A stretch of 64,000 nucleotides of DNA from Chamaecyparis obtusa (Eukaryota > Streptophyta > Pinopsida > Cupressales > Cupressaceae). The notes beneath the pieces are model-generated. The model ran no database searches and had not been told where the DNA came from. It saw only the letters and a program-made list of their open reading frames with translations. A program made the position numbers and the translations under genes. Positions within the stretch are counted from its first letter, which is position 1; each line of letters opens with the position of its first letter. Positions 24,037 to 36,273 of the stretch are shown one piece after another. The stretch covers positions 1,197,001-1,261,000 of the forward strand of contig BSBK01002799.1 in assembly GCA_027943335.1 (NCBI GenBank), read 5' to 3'.

Positions 24037-24471
24037 GCTTTTGACCTAATTTTCAAAAGTGCTCCATTTTTCATGAAAATTGCACCCCTGGCTAATTTTG
24101 ACATTCTGAACCCTTTTTTGTGATCAAAATTGAAAATTGAAAATATTTACTATGTCAAAATCATGATTTAAAATTTTTAGACCTAGGATGTCTGACTGCT
24201 TGCATAATCAACCTTCAATCATCACAAAAATCTAGAATTCAACTTAATTAATTATCTTACATCAAACTATCAAAATTTCAACTTGGTCAACTATGGTCAA
24301 CTCATGGTTTAACCTAGTCAAACTTGGTCTCTAGGACCTCTAAACAATGTAGAATGCATTCTCGAATGTCTATAACCACTTCTTAAATCAATTAACATGC
24401 TTCTAAACTATTCAAGGCTGACTTTTCTTGTCAGATTTCAATTTTAATCCTGAAGGGGGCATGGTATTACA

Positions 24472-25006
24472 CATCATTCAAAGTCTATAAATCAGATCTT
24501 TCTCTCAGTAATCAAGACAACAACCACGTCTAGTTCTGATTCATCTAAAGTCCTCGTCACTTGGGGCAAATCTATTGCAATCTGGTATCTTAAATCTATC
24601 TTGTAAATTGTATCAACTTTTTGTAACCATTGGTTCATTAGTGTTATTTCCTTGGTTCTTTGTAACTGATGGGTTTAGGATGTGATACTAATATGATTCA
24701 TACAAGGACATTCAGGTCTGGAATTGGTCACTCACTTCTTCACAATCATAAGGTTCAAAATCAAGCATTTTGGCACTTTTTCATAATCACCGGTTCATTG
24801 TTGATATAGCTAGCATCATCTTGATTCCTGGTCATTCTGGGCCTGGGTCGATATCGCTTTTTCCAATCTTTCAATCGATTTCTATCTTAGAATCGATGAA
24901 TCTTTCAAATCTTTCAATCTTTTAATTCAGTTTCATACATCTTTATCAAACACAGACTATTCTTTGAACCACTATGCTTTGCAGAGTGATTCAAAGAGGG
25001 GAAAAA
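24472..25006 (+). other. Gypsy 3' internal end with polypurine tract
   Basis: Noncoding sequence ends with a purine-rich CAAAGAGGGGAAAAA (24992-25006) directly before TGTAATACCCC. This is the standard arrangement of a plus-strand PPT and 3' LTR. It may be the missing 3' end of Gypsy-1 (2858-8681), pushed away by later insertions. No sequence overlap proves that. Confidence 0.55.
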
Positions 25007-26216
25007 TGTAATACCCCAAAAATGGGCTATAGGTTCAGTAACCTCTTACATCTTCAAAATCGAACAAAATTGACATCAAAGTCCTAACCTAAGGTACATC
25101 TGTACATTATCATATCCTAATTGATTATCCTAAATTTTGCATCGGGGAATATTCCTAGCAATATTCCTACTTTATTCTAATTATTCTTAATTTAATAATT
25201 ATTTGGCGATAAATCCTATTTATTCTAAAGTTTGATTAATTGAATATTCTAAATATTTAATTAATTAAATTTAATACTGTCACTTATTTGTTTAATTACA
25301 TTTAATTATATTTATTCCTAAGTTGTATTATTTAATTTTGACAATAAATCTAAAATATTATGACTAATTGATTAAATTCCTATTTAATTAATTAAAGTGA
25401 GTTGTCAATATTTAATAATATAGTAATTGAATAAATTTTGATTTAATAATTGATTAACTCATAAATCAATTGTTTTAATTCAAAAATTAGTTAAGTTGAG
25501 GATAAATCACTTTATTTATTTAATTAATTCATAATTAATTGTGCACATTCAAAGAGCAGTTAAACTCAAAATCAAGAAATCAATGCAAGTTGTTAACTTT
25601 TGGAAACTCAACATTCTATTTTGAGTTCAAAGCTGATCTAAACTTCTGATTTGAGTTAAAAAGCTGTTCTTGCATGGTTTTGCATGATTTTGTGAGTTAA
25701 TTATTTCTGATTTCTTGATAACTCAAAAATCAACTTGAGTTTATCAAGAGTGATTTATGGCTTTTCTCTTGCATCCTCAAAACCCTTGATTTATATAAAA
25801 CCAAGGCTTGGCTCTTCATAATAATCAACACTCGAATTTGTACAATTAATCTAGTGAATTGGCAATTGAAAGATTGAGCATTTGCAACACGCGATTTGTG
25901 AGATCTTTCGCAGTTGATCATTTATCTTTTACATAGTTTCTTATTCATAGTTTCATACACATTCATAGCATTTTTAGATCAAATCTGCATTCCAATTTCA
26001 TTCATTCTAGATTAATTTCATATGGTTTTCCATATTATTGCATAGAAAATCCAAAAATATAGCTTAATCTACATTCATAATCTTTCATTCTTTGCATTCA
26101 AATCCTTCGTTTAGGTGTTGCATTGTCACTGGTCTCGGTCTGATCTGAGAGTATCTTACTCGCACCTACTAGAAGGCAATAAATTGCCTGGTTAGTTTAG
26201 TTTCCATTTCATTGCA
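25007..26216 (+). repeat. 3' LTR of a Gypsy element
   Basis: It starts TGTAATACCCCAAAAATGG right after the PPT. It resembles the Gypsy LTR at 56805 in its start (TGTAATACCCTAAAATTGG), in an AT-rich middle with many TTAATTAA words, and in a late CTGAGAGTA...GGCAA segment (26145-26185 versus 57660-57695). A TATA box (TTTATATAAAA) is at 25790-25800. The right end is set at CATTGCA (26216) but is uncertain, since no second copy is present. Confidence 0.6.
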
Positions 26217-29114
26217 GGATTTTGGTTTTTGGCTAACCTCTAATGTTTTACAGAAGTGTTGTGTGCACATCTACGTACAAAATTCACACACACACTATCA
26301 ACATTTTCTATTCTATAAGATAACGTTACAAATGCAGAATTTGGAATGCATATATCATAAGGTAAACATGAAACCATTACAAGCATATAAAGAGTACGAA
26401 TAACATCATTGACATATATAATAACCATCTCATAAGGTCTAATGATAGGAAAAAAAATTGAATATATGTCTAGTGTCTCTAAACAAAGTATCAACAAGGT
26501 AAGCCAAATGTCAAAACAATAGTCGAGCTAGGATGGGTCGGGGTAGGACCTCACAAGGGTGAAAAGACACAACCCTTATTTCACATTATTTTGAAAAACA
26601 ATAAACTAACTAATAAATAACTACTTAACTTTCAAATTTGGGTCTGGTCGAAAAACCAAAACACCTCATAAAAAGCTAATATTTTTACTGAGATAAGAAA
26701 TTTGATTTCCTGAACTAGGTCATATTTACATTTTAAAAATTTGACCATATTCAGGCTCTATCGGCATCATCTTTGCAGCAGGTCAAAATTCCAACATTTT
26801 TTGAAGGCTTTGATCATAGAATTCTGATTGTTCCTGTCACAGAGCTTCCTTTATTAATCCCTCAACTTTTAATAGAAAAATAATATATATTTTTTATCCC
26901 ATTTCATGTACTCCATCATTAATTATTGGGAATGGAATTTAAGAGGCCATTTTTTAGGGTTTTATCACTATATAAGACTTCAAATTTTGCCCAAAATTTA
27001 GAGCTCCAACACCATGAATGAGTTGTACATTGTTGAAAGTGGTGTGTTTGAAAAGTTTATAGAAAGGGTTACAAGTTTCTTGATGAAGAGCATATCAAAG
27101 ACTTGATTTCTACCACTTATTTGTATATTGCAGAGCTCCATGTTTACATTGCATATCAATTTACAAAATTATTTTTACGAGAATTGAGCATTTTGTAGAT
27201 ATAAGTAGAGGTTTGCCTTTAGAAACGAATCCATCTTGAACTATATTAAAAGAAAATTTATGGTTAACCATACACGTTTGCTAGTAAGGGATATTTTGTA
27301 GCTTACCTACTTCACAATATTATCCCAATTGATTTCCACCACACTTCCTCTCAGTTAAATTTTATTCCATTTCCTTTGATCATGTAAGTCCAATCAATTT
27401 GAGAAATTAGGTAGGTCTCTATGCTTTGTACTTTGGACTAATGCTCCTTGGAAGATAATTGATTGAGCTGGTAAATTTATTTTAGGCAACTCCAAAAAAT
27501 GCTTTATTTATCCTTCCTGCCTTAACCAATAATTATTGTTGTGTACCTTCCAAAGGCTGTCACGGTATCAACTACAATTGAAAAATTTAAGAAGGTTTGA
27601 TTAAATAAAATTTTAATGAATTTTTGATAGATAGTTACATCTACTATATTCTAGCATCATCATTAGTACTATAGATGAAGCTGATCAAGATAATAGATAT
27701 GTCAAATTCTTCTCTAAGGTGATTAAAGACCCCAAAAAGGGAAAGGATTAAAGCTTCCTTATGATTGACAGTATACACATATAAGCATCATGTATGTATG
27801 ATGTATTAATTATTGGAAATCATATAGGTATTAATTATAATTAAATTAAAATAACTTTCAAGAGTGTATTAGATAATTGAATAATTTAACTTCCTACCTT
27901 TGCAGCCATCCATTTCTCTATGGAGGCTTTGAATGCAAAGTTACCAAGGTTGACAAATTGAGATATTAAGAACACATTGTATCTTCTTCCATCTTATTCT
28001 ACCAAATTCAATCCAAGTAACATAAGGAAAGGTTATTGATTATGTGAGTTGTAAGGAGGGTTGGTAGAATGTTTGGATCACTTGCCAACATAAACGGTAA
28101 GAAAACTCCACTGTTTATTAGATTTTCATTTTTATAATTGTTTTTATTCTTTTTCCAGTAATTTAATTTACTATACTATTTATTTTTTAATTTTACCATG
28201 AAACTAGAATGTGTTATACTAACAAGGGTTGGGGACCAATTATTGAGAATCCACCCTTGCAGGCATGCAACCATGTCTAAGGTTCCCTCATTGGATCCAA
28301 GTTCAACATGGAATTGATTGAATAAATTCAACCTTTTTATTAAACATTCTAATGATTAAAACATTGCTATTACTGAAAAAACATTACAAGCTAGTGTTTT
28401 ATTGTTGTAAACAAATTGCTACAACTATATTTTAACAGAATACCACAGGCTGTTACAAGAAGCTACAAATCTAGCTATATGCAACTATAGAACTTATTGT
28501 GGAAACTCTTGAGTGCAGCTAAACTTCACACTATTGTCCAGCTATAGAAACTGTTAGAGGTAGGTATAAGAAAATTTTTCCATAGCTATGCTTTATGTCA
28601 CTTATTTTCTTCTCTCTACCAAGAAAATTTTCCTCTTTTCTCCTTCAAGAGTGATTTCTCTTTTCCTTTTTCCTCTACGAACATGTATTTTCTTATTATT
28701 AGAAATCCAATTTTAAGATTTGGTTTTTGAACATTTCATTTCTTGTATGTGCACCTTTTGGTTATCTCTTTGCTTCCACATGTAGATTCTTTGTGTGCAT
28801 TTGATGAATCTTTTCTTATAAATGATGGCTCTTCACATTCCTCCACTTTTGGGGGTTGAACTTTTGCATTTCCTCCAATTCAGCAGATATAAATATAATT
28901 GAGAAAATCCTATCATTATTTATCCCAGATGATAAAGACATGGTTCCTTTTCCTCTAAGCCCTTTATTTGTAAATAAAAATAAACCACTCTGAAAGTCTA
29001 CAACTTTTGTATTCATACTGAAATAAAAATTTCTTTAATCTTCATTCCATCCAAATGGTGTTTACACTAATCATGATAGCTACTAATGATAGCAAAATCC
29101 ATTGGTGTAAAAGA
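26217..29114. other. Unassigned AT-rich sequence
   Basis: About 2.9 kb in which I recognise no gene or element. Short open frames at 26212-26497 and 28816-29016 lack motifs. A TATA-like CACTATATAAGAC at 26967-26979 could mark another old LTR. The stretch at 26520-26580 on the minus strand loosely resembles the Gypsy leader phrase GGTTGTGTCTTCTCACC at 59217. It is the target into which the minus-strand Copia element at 29115 inserted. Confidence 0.4.
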
Positions 29115-29556
29115 TGTTAGGAATAGTCCCAAGAGATAACTAAGAGGGGCGGTGAATCAATTATCTACAAGATTCAATTTTTTATCCAATTAAGTATACT
29201 TAAACATAAAGCATAAACACAATGAAAGAACACATAAACACAACACCAATATTTTGGTTATGGGGAAACCCAAATAAGTAAAAACCATGGTGGGAATTGA
29301 CACCCACAAATATTCTGTACTAGTGTATTATGATCCTTGTTAGAAGATCCTTAACCATGTTAATAGTTTCTTTACAATATATTTAGTACAGTAGACTTGG
29401 TCAAGGGTCAGACCTTGTTAGGAGTCTTTTACAATTGTCCTTGTTAGGGGAGAGGATGCACTATCTAAGAGCTCACTACTCAAAGGGGAAAAGGCTACAA
29501 CCTTTTGAATAATAGATACACACTATATCTGGATCTTGGTGAACTTCTCTTTGACC
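29115..29556 (-). repeat. Copia-A 3' LTR, first part
   Basis: This aligns with 54660-55105. It begins TGTTAGGAATAG after AAAGA and breaks at CTCTTTGACC (29556), where the gag-plus-extra-ORF element has inserted. The LTR resumes at 37904. The other copy reads CTCTTTGACCTGCAACTTGG without interruption. Confidence 0.9.
29552..29556. repeat. Target-site duplication TGACC (left)
   Basis: The five bases before the TGTTGG start of the inserted element are repeated exactly at 37899-37903, directly after its CTAACA end. Confidence 0.9.
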
Positions 29557-30871
29557 TGTTGGATCATTAGATTAGATTTTTCCATATGTTGTCAAGTTTG
29601 TAGATAAGATGATAAATCCAGTCGGTAAAGTCCATAGAGATCATACATTGGATTTAGTCATTATTGTTGTATTAACTTGTCTACCGAGCTGACTACCGAA
29701 TAGAGTAGAGCTGACTACCAAACATAACAGAGCTGACTACTGAACAGAATAGAGATGACCAGAGCAAGTCAAGCAAAGGTGACACAAGTTAAAATAGATT
29801 GATCATTTCTAAGGTAAACATATGAAATGAACGGCTCAGAATATTCAGATTGAATGCACATTGATTGAGACAATTCTAATCATATAAAAGGAAGAATAAT
29901 ACAAGTCATGAGGTATAGCTGGTGCTACTAATATCAAATATGGAGATCCAGACAGTGGATCAAATGGTTGAGAAAATTCTATCAGAATGGACGATGGAGA
30001 TTCTGAGTTTTTGCCGCCATACTAACAGTGGAAATGTTCTATATAAGGAGATGTATTTCATAGCATAATAAGTTGTTGAGAGTTGTTGCTCAGAGCTATT
30101 GTCGAAGGAGTTGCTGACATTATGATGCAGATTGAAGTGAAAGACAAATATCTTGAACCAAGTGATTATCTGATAGATGGATGTTGTCAATGTTTATTGA
30201 CAACTGTCTAATCATTTAAGGAAGATCGAAGGAGATCCAATGAAGCAAAAATGTTCTGAATCAGCATAGCAAATGTAAGCATTAGATATATTTGAGTATG
30301 TAAACATTTCTCTAAACCGAGTTATTGATAATATTGTATGTAGTTGATCCTAACAGATCTAGGGGTATCAAAATGCCTGTCGAAATCCTCTAACCAAGTA
30401 CACATGCAAAGATGTGTTAAATAGCTTAACAGAGTAGGCTGTAATGGTCTTGGACTTAACTATCTTGTGATCCTCACCAATCAGATTATTAGAAGAAATC
30501 ACCTTGTATGCTCTTAACCGGGCACTCATTTTCTGCAGCAGTGAGCTTTGTGGGTTTCATCCCCACCGCAGTTTTTATCCTTACAGATTTTCTGCAATAC
30601 CAAAATAATTGTGTCATGAGTTGAATCTATGTGATGTTTTATTTCTCACTATCCTTAATCAAATGTTAAGCAATAAGTTGTTAATCAATACTATTTACCG
30701 AGTTCACAAAGCTTTAACAAACTGAGTCTACAGTGCATATTTTACCGAGTACATAGTTTTACTTGTATGTTTGTTTCAAAGTATGTAAAAGGTTTTATTG
30801 GTCATGTAGCTAATTCACCCCCTCCCCCTCTCAATTATATCCTTTCCATTGCTAGTCTTTTGGGCCTAACA
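29557..30871 (+). repeat. 5' LTR of five-knuckle element
   Basis: 1315 bases, TGTTGGATCA...GGGCCTAACA. It includes short tandem-like repeats of GAGCTGACTACCGAA around 29688-29750. A TATA box CTATATAAGG sits at 30040-30049. Transcription would start shortly after it. Confidence 0.9.
30040..30049 (+). promoter_or_regulatory. TATA box in 5' LTR
   Basis: CTATATAAGG, kept in the 3' LTR at about 37066-37075. Conservation in both copies and position in the LTR support promoter function. Confidence 0.6.
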
Positions 30872-30873
30872 AT

Positions 30874-30885
30874 TGGTATCAGAGC
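30874..30885 (+). promoter_or_regulatory. Primer binding site (initiator tRNA-Met type)
   Basis: TGGTATCAGAGC, two bases after the 5' LTR. This is the standard plant Copia PBS complementary to the 3' end of initiator tRNA-Met. Confidence 0.9.
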
Positions 30886-30935
30886 ATTGGTCTCTTGTGT
30901 TGTGTTCTAATAGCCTTTGAGTCAAGATCCTGGTC

Positions 30936-32348
30936 ATGGAAAGGAGTAGGTCATCTCGGTCTAGGAAGTGTATGACTGCAGAAGATTTGATGATAGAATT
31001 GGAAGATGCACATGAAGTAATTGAAGATCTAAGACAATAGTTGATTGAATCTCTGAAGAAAAGAAAGAAATTATCAGAAGAACTGAAGGATACGCAAGCT
31101 ATTGTAGAGGAACTGGAATCATCATCTGAAGATCAAGAAGCATCGGTAGAAGTGCTTGATGAACTGACAACTGAGAATGATAGACTACTAAAAGAATTGA
31201 AGAAGTCAAATAAGAAGCTATCTAAAGAAAAAGTATAGAATGAGGTAACTAGCCGAACAATAACCGAACTCCTGGAAAAGCAAAGAAAAATTGAAGATGA
31301 GAAAGCTGATGTGGAAGGAAATCTAAAGAAAGTAAAAAACACAGTCAAAGAAAGAGATGAGCACATTGAAAGGTTAATCAAGAATCATCATTACATGTGA
31401 GGTATAGTTGATGACATAAATATGGAGAATACAAGTCTGAAGTCAGAAGTCGCTAAACTGAAAGGTGAAGTTGGTAGATTGTCTACTGAACTGGAAACTA
31501 CACAAGCATCTAGTGAGTCAATGAAAAGAATTGAAGAACAAATGAGAAACACTTACAATGATGGTAGAGGTCTTGGATATGGTAAACCAAGCATAACTGA
31601 GACTAGAGAATCATCACAGCAAGTGGAATAGAACCAACCAAAGAGAGCCTGTATGAAATGTGGAAAGCTTGGACACACCGAGAATGTTTTTCGAGTAAAG
31701 AAGAGCAAGGAAATGAATATTGCAAGATTCAAAGGATACTGTTACAACTATCACAAGTATGGTCACCGAGCATCTGATTGCACTAAAGAAAATACTAACA
31801 AGAAGATACCAAGGAACAAGAGTGAGAGTTATTGTTCCTACTGCAATAGATATGGACACACCTTGAAGACGTGTAGAAGCAAGAAAGGTAGATGGACAAC
31901 TGAAAAGAAGGAACAACCGAAAACAAGTATTCCATGGACTTATAATAATCTGGTATGTGAAAGATGTGGTAAGTTTGGACATAATACCGAGAGTTGTTAT
32001 TAGAAGATTTACCAGTATTCTTAGCCACCTTTTCGCTATTTTCAATTTGGTAGAAGAAACATTAGACCTACATGCTATAACTGTCAACGAGTTGGACATG
32101 TTGCAAAGTTTTTCTCGAAGAAGAAAAATGATGATGACACTGATGCAATTCTGAAGATGTATGGAGTGGACAAACCAAACTACACTGGACAAGGTAAACC
32201 AAAATTTCAAATTGACATTGAGCAAGCCTGATATCAAATGAAGATGAAGTGGCAAAAATGCACAACTGAACATTCACAATCTACAGAGTCTGTTGAAGGT
32301 ACCAAACTGAGTATGTCTACATTTGTAGACTCTCCTACACATGAATGA
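30936..32348 (+). pseudogene. Gag-like protein with coiled coil and five CCHC knuckles, broken
   Basis: One frame of about 470 codons from ATG 30936. Stops replace expected Gln or other codons at about 31038, 31236, 31398, 31629, 32001 and 32022. Residues about 20-190 are Lys/Glu/Leu-rich and heptad-like (for example ELKKSNKKLSKEK, LKSEVAKLKGEVGRL), predicting a long coiled coil in place of a typical Copia capsid. Five CX2CX4HX4C knuckles follow at about residues 239, 269, 300, 341 and 380. The third (CSYCNRYGHTLKTC) and fourth (CERCGKFGHNTESC) are intact. The first and fifth have their last Cys changed to Phe, and the second has its second Cys changed to Tyr. It lacks protease and all pol domains. 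Such a knuckle array should bind RNA; the number is unusual for a plant Gag. Confidence 0.75.
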
Positions 32349-32868
32349 TCAATTCATGAGGTATGTGGAATTGATTCTACACTGTTTATATCATTAGTCA
32401 ATTCCATAAATAAAGAATATGTAGAAAATTCCAGAATCAACATGAGTTGAGATGCATTGCTGGATCATTGTACCGAAGTTATGTAGTTCTGTTGGTAATC
32501 TGTTTGTCGGTTGTGAACACTTGTCGAAAAGGTATATTCAAGCAAAGGTGATTAGGGTTACTGCATTTAATGCACAAGTTGCAAAAGTAGGTGGAACCCT
32601 ACATCATCCGATATAATGAGTTTAATGCGTCATATTTTCTTACCATTTTCACAAATTTAGTCTCTGAAGATTAAAGCACTTATCTATGAATCTAAACAAC
32701 TGTGAATTGCAAGGATTTTTCATTTGATCAAGTAGACTATTAGTAGGTTATTAGTGAAGTTTGCCTACAACGAACTACTATTAAGCTGATTTGAAGTCAT
32801 GCCGTGGAAGATCGAGCTGAAAAGTTTAAAGGAATTTGTAGCGAAGTTGTAAAATTGAATTCGGAGCC
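32349..32868 (+). other. Spacer between gag and extra ORF
   Basis: The gag frame can be followed with stops to about 32480, then decays. From 32490 to 32868 I see no coding signal. The extra frame could be reached by a spliced or separate transcript; there is no visible splice or promoter signal I would defend. Confidence 0.4.
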
Positions 32869-35800
32869 ATGGCAACCAGAGCTGCAAAAGGAAAGTGTGC
32901 TACAAAGAAGATCAAACTAGTTGGTGAACATGAGCGGACACCAGTATTTGCACTTTCTTCCATCCCTGACAAAGTGGTAATGAGGGATAACCCTAACTTC
33001 TATGTGAGAAGTGAAATCGAAGATGTTGGTGAGAAAGAACTATTAGAGGTAGTGCAACCTTTAATCTGGAAAGGTGGATAGTGGAAGGATGATTATGCAT
33101 TCATGAAGCCACTAGGGTTTAATTCACTGATGAACTTTCCCATGAAGTTCACACCGAACTATGTTAGGGTAGTATTGAGCAGAGTGCATGATGAATAGAT
33201 GTGGCTAGAAGATGGACCACACCGAATCACCCACACCATCTTACAGAGGATAATAGGGTTTGGAGTTCCTGAGTCTAAAGTTGATTATGTGGACATATCA
33301 TAGAAGGAACTGATGAGGTTGACTGGAGTGATGGAAGACTCTCGAGGTCTTAACCCAGCTACCATTACAGACTTGGCAATGAAGTTTTCTTTTATGACAA
33401 TTGGATACAGATTGTTCCAAGCTTCTAGATTGAAGAGCATATCAAAGAGAGCTGCTTTCACAACTTACACTATCATGAAGAACAAGGTACTGTTGGACCT
33501 AACCAACATTTTGTTAAAAGAATTTTTTGAAAATATGAAAGTTATAAGAGTAAAACATCAAACAAAGAATATGATGAAATATGGTCCTATTTTGATGAGT
33601 TTATACTTTTACTTTTCGAATGAATTTCCTGGAGTTGATGGTAAAATTAATTGGGTACCTAATTTATCAATCAATTGACAAGTTAATCAGTTAAGAAGAA
33701 AGGTCAGTGAATCTTTTGATGAGGATGCTATTGCCTATTTTAACAACTTCTGTCAAAGAATGAATACCAGAAGCTGAATTCCTGTGTCTATTGTGGCCAA
33801 GTATGAAAATGAAATATGTTGTGAAGTTGACATTGACTTCTGCTACTTCTTGGCGGTGGAACTGAGAGAAATTCAATTGAGAGCATTAGGATATGAAGTT
33901 GATCCTGATATTGCAGAAGCTTAGATAAATGGTTTGCTGATTGAACCAAAATCAACCAATGAATAGAGATATGGAACCTTTGAAGAACACATGCAAAATC
34001 TGAGATGTGGAGAAAGCATTGAATCTCTACAGAAAAAGGAAAAGGAAATGAAAGATAAAGCTGAAAAACCAATCGGTGAAGAGGTTGTTATTCACCTGGT
34101 AAATGCCATTGATGAGGACATGGATGATATTGAAGTGCCTCTTATCCAAAAGAGGAAGAAACTGACAGATACTGCTACTCTCAAAGAAGAACTAGTAAAA
34201 GAGCCCAAGAAAAAGAAAAAGAAGGCTAAACCAAGTGATGTCAGTCCTGTCAAGTGGACATACAAAAGGAAAAGAAAAACACAGAAAGATGTTTCAGAAT
34301 ATGAAACAGAAATAGATACCCCAGAAGAATAGAAGGAAAATGAGGCTACAACACCTAAAATTATAAAACCGAATGCTTTGGAAGGAAACTTGGCAATTAT
34401 TGCTAAGGGTACATTCGGTTACACCCAGCAAATTGGTTACACCGACTTAGATGAGTTGGATAAAAGTGTCATGCTACAAGCATGCATTGAAGGAATGATT
34501 GCACAATAGGTTGGAATGCAGACCATCCGGAAGATGACCATGCCACAAGGATTTCTTGCAAAGATTCAAGAAAAGTGGGATATAGCCCAACTAGATGAAG
34601 AAGCAATCAGAACATCTATCCTTGCAATGATGCTACCGAGTGATAGCTCAGAGCTGATGAACTTATACGAGAAGCATAAACATAGTTTCCTAGTAACTCA
34701 CTGAACACTTCTGGTACTAGAAGGAAATCTTGTGAAGCTGAACGATGAAACCAAAACTTTTTGGGATATAAGGCTGAAGGCCTCGCAGCTTTCCTCACCA
34801 CCGGCACAGATCATTATTGAACTGGTTAGTTTAGATAGTGGCAAGGACATGGAACAAGAAGAAGAACATGTTGAAGAAGTTGGTACTCATACTGACTATT
34901 CTACACAAGCTGTTGATGAAGAAGAAATAACCATAGAGAAACTGCAGGCAGCAGAAATTGAAGAAACAGAAAAATAGGAAGAAGCAGAAGAGAAAGAATG
35001 AGAAGCTGAAGAAGAAGCACAAAAATGAAAAGAACAAGAAGAGAAAGAAAGGAAAGACAAAGAGAAGGAAGAAATCAAGAAGAGAGAGAATGAAGAAAAA
35101 TAGAAGAAAGAAGAGGAAGAGAAGAAGAAGAAAGAAGAGGAAGAAAAGAAGAAGAAAGAAGAGGAAGAAAGAAGGAAGAGGAAGAAAAGAAGAAGAAGGA
35201 AGAGGAAGAAAAGAAGAAATGAGAAGAAGAAGAAAAGAAGAAGAAGGAAGAAGAAGAAAGGAGAAAATAGGTTGAGTAGAGAAAAAGGAGCTCAGACAAA
35301 GTAGAGTCCTCGGTACGACCGACCAGCTCCACTACTCCCACAGTGTCTCCATCACTACCAAGAATGATGAAATCAAGGACTGGATTAAAGATGTCTAAAA
35401 ATCCCTTTGTATAGAAAGTATTTTCCCTATGATCCTAGTAAACCTATCATAGTCCCGATAGCACCATCAAATATGAACGCATTGCAACTGCTTGAGTATG
35501 GTGATCTGGTATCTGCAAAAGGAAAATAGGACATTGAGTCAGCCGAAGCTGAACTAGAAGACGTTGTCAGCAAGGCCATACATTTGTTGCAAGATCTGAT
35601 TCTTGAATGTGATAATGTGGACACATCAGATGATATCATTGTTGACTTGTGTAATGTCTTGAAAGTAGTTGAAGCAGCAGGTATAGACATTGATACCTAC
35701 ATGGAAGAAAGAAAGGAGAAGTTGCTGCAAGATAAACTAATGGAAAAGATATTGAACTTGACAGTAGTGATGAAGGTTAGTCTAACCGAACAGGTGAGAA

Positions 35801-36273
35801 AAGATCAAACCACCTTATATAGTATGACGACTACCTTCCAATCCCTCTGTACACCTAGTTATTTGATCAAACCTATTGATGACAAACTTGCAACTGTTGA
35901 TAAGAAACTGGCTGAATGCAATCGAACTATTTCTGCTAACCCAGCTTTGATGACTCAACACTTTTCACAAATGCAAGGTCTACATATTCAATGATCACAA
36001 TATCGAGCAGAGGAGTAGTTGGTCCGAATGAATATTCTAGAGTTGCAGCTGCAATTGAGTGTGCATATCTCTTCACTGCAATGTGCTATCACCGAAGCAC
36101 AAAATAGGATTAATGAACCTGAAGTGAGCACATCGGAAGGAATTGTACATGCTGCTGCTGAAGACCGAGTGGCATCCACTACTCTTGACATATTTGAAGA
36201 GACATGGGAAAAGACTCTTCAAACATTGCAAGATAAATATGCCCCTATCTTCTCTAAACTCCCTTCTACATAA
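32869..36273 (+). pseudogene. Long extra ORF replacing pol, function unknown, broken
   Basis: About 1135 codons in one frame from ATG 32869 to TAA 36273, with about 15-20 stops, most of them TAG where a Gln codon is one transition away. The N-terminal 270 residues look globular, for example MKFSFMTIGYRLFQASRL then SKRAAFTTYTIM. This spacing loosely recalls the plant 'putative transposon protein' family that accompanies some LTR elements. Basic segments follow near 34220 (PKKKKKKAKPS). Next comes a Lys/Glu run encoded by AGAAGA-type repeats at 34960-35280, with local frame slippage. A C-terminal region rich in helices and Asp/Glu follows (35460-36270). No transmembrane segment or catalytic motif is evident. 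It lies in sense orientation behind gag, where pol would be. I do not know its role. Confidence 0.6.
34958..35275 (+). repeat. Purine-only AGAAGAA microsatellite inside extra ORF
   Basis: About 300 bases almost wholly A and G, repeating GAAGAAGAA/AGAGGAAGAA words. In the ORF frame they give Lys/Glu runs; slippage inside the run changes the frame to Lys/Arg. The open frames on the other frame and strand here (poly-Lys/Arg and poly-Ser/Phe) are by-products of the composition. Confidence 0.85.

Larger units (their letters stand above)
21648..24471 (-). mobile_element. Remnant of a PMD-carrying retroelement, minus strand
   Basis: The right edge on the minus strand starts TGTAATACCATGCCCCC (24471 downward), a common Gypsy LTR start. 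A TATA-like TATATAAA lies 435 bases downstream (24036-24029). After a leader of about 600 bases comes a decayed plant mobile domain gene that runs to the left edge. No PBS or second LTR is visible, so the LTR limits are unknown. The left edge abuts a truncated LTR with no recognisable duplication, which suggests a deletion or recombination joined the two. Confidence 0.5.

Noticed and set aside
23726..24037. Plus-strand frame of 103 codons
   Set aside because: Lies antisense within the PMD-element LTR/leader, ending over its TATA box; no motif.
31614..32277. Minus-strand open frame of 219 codons opposite gag
   Set aside because: It is antisense to the five zinc knuckles, whose motifs are clear on the plus strand; no features of its own.
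34831..35341. Overlapping open frames coding poly-Lys/Arg (plus) and poly-Ser/Phe (minus)
   Set aside because: They arise from the purine-only AGAAGA repeat within ORF2; such DNA is open in several frames by composition.
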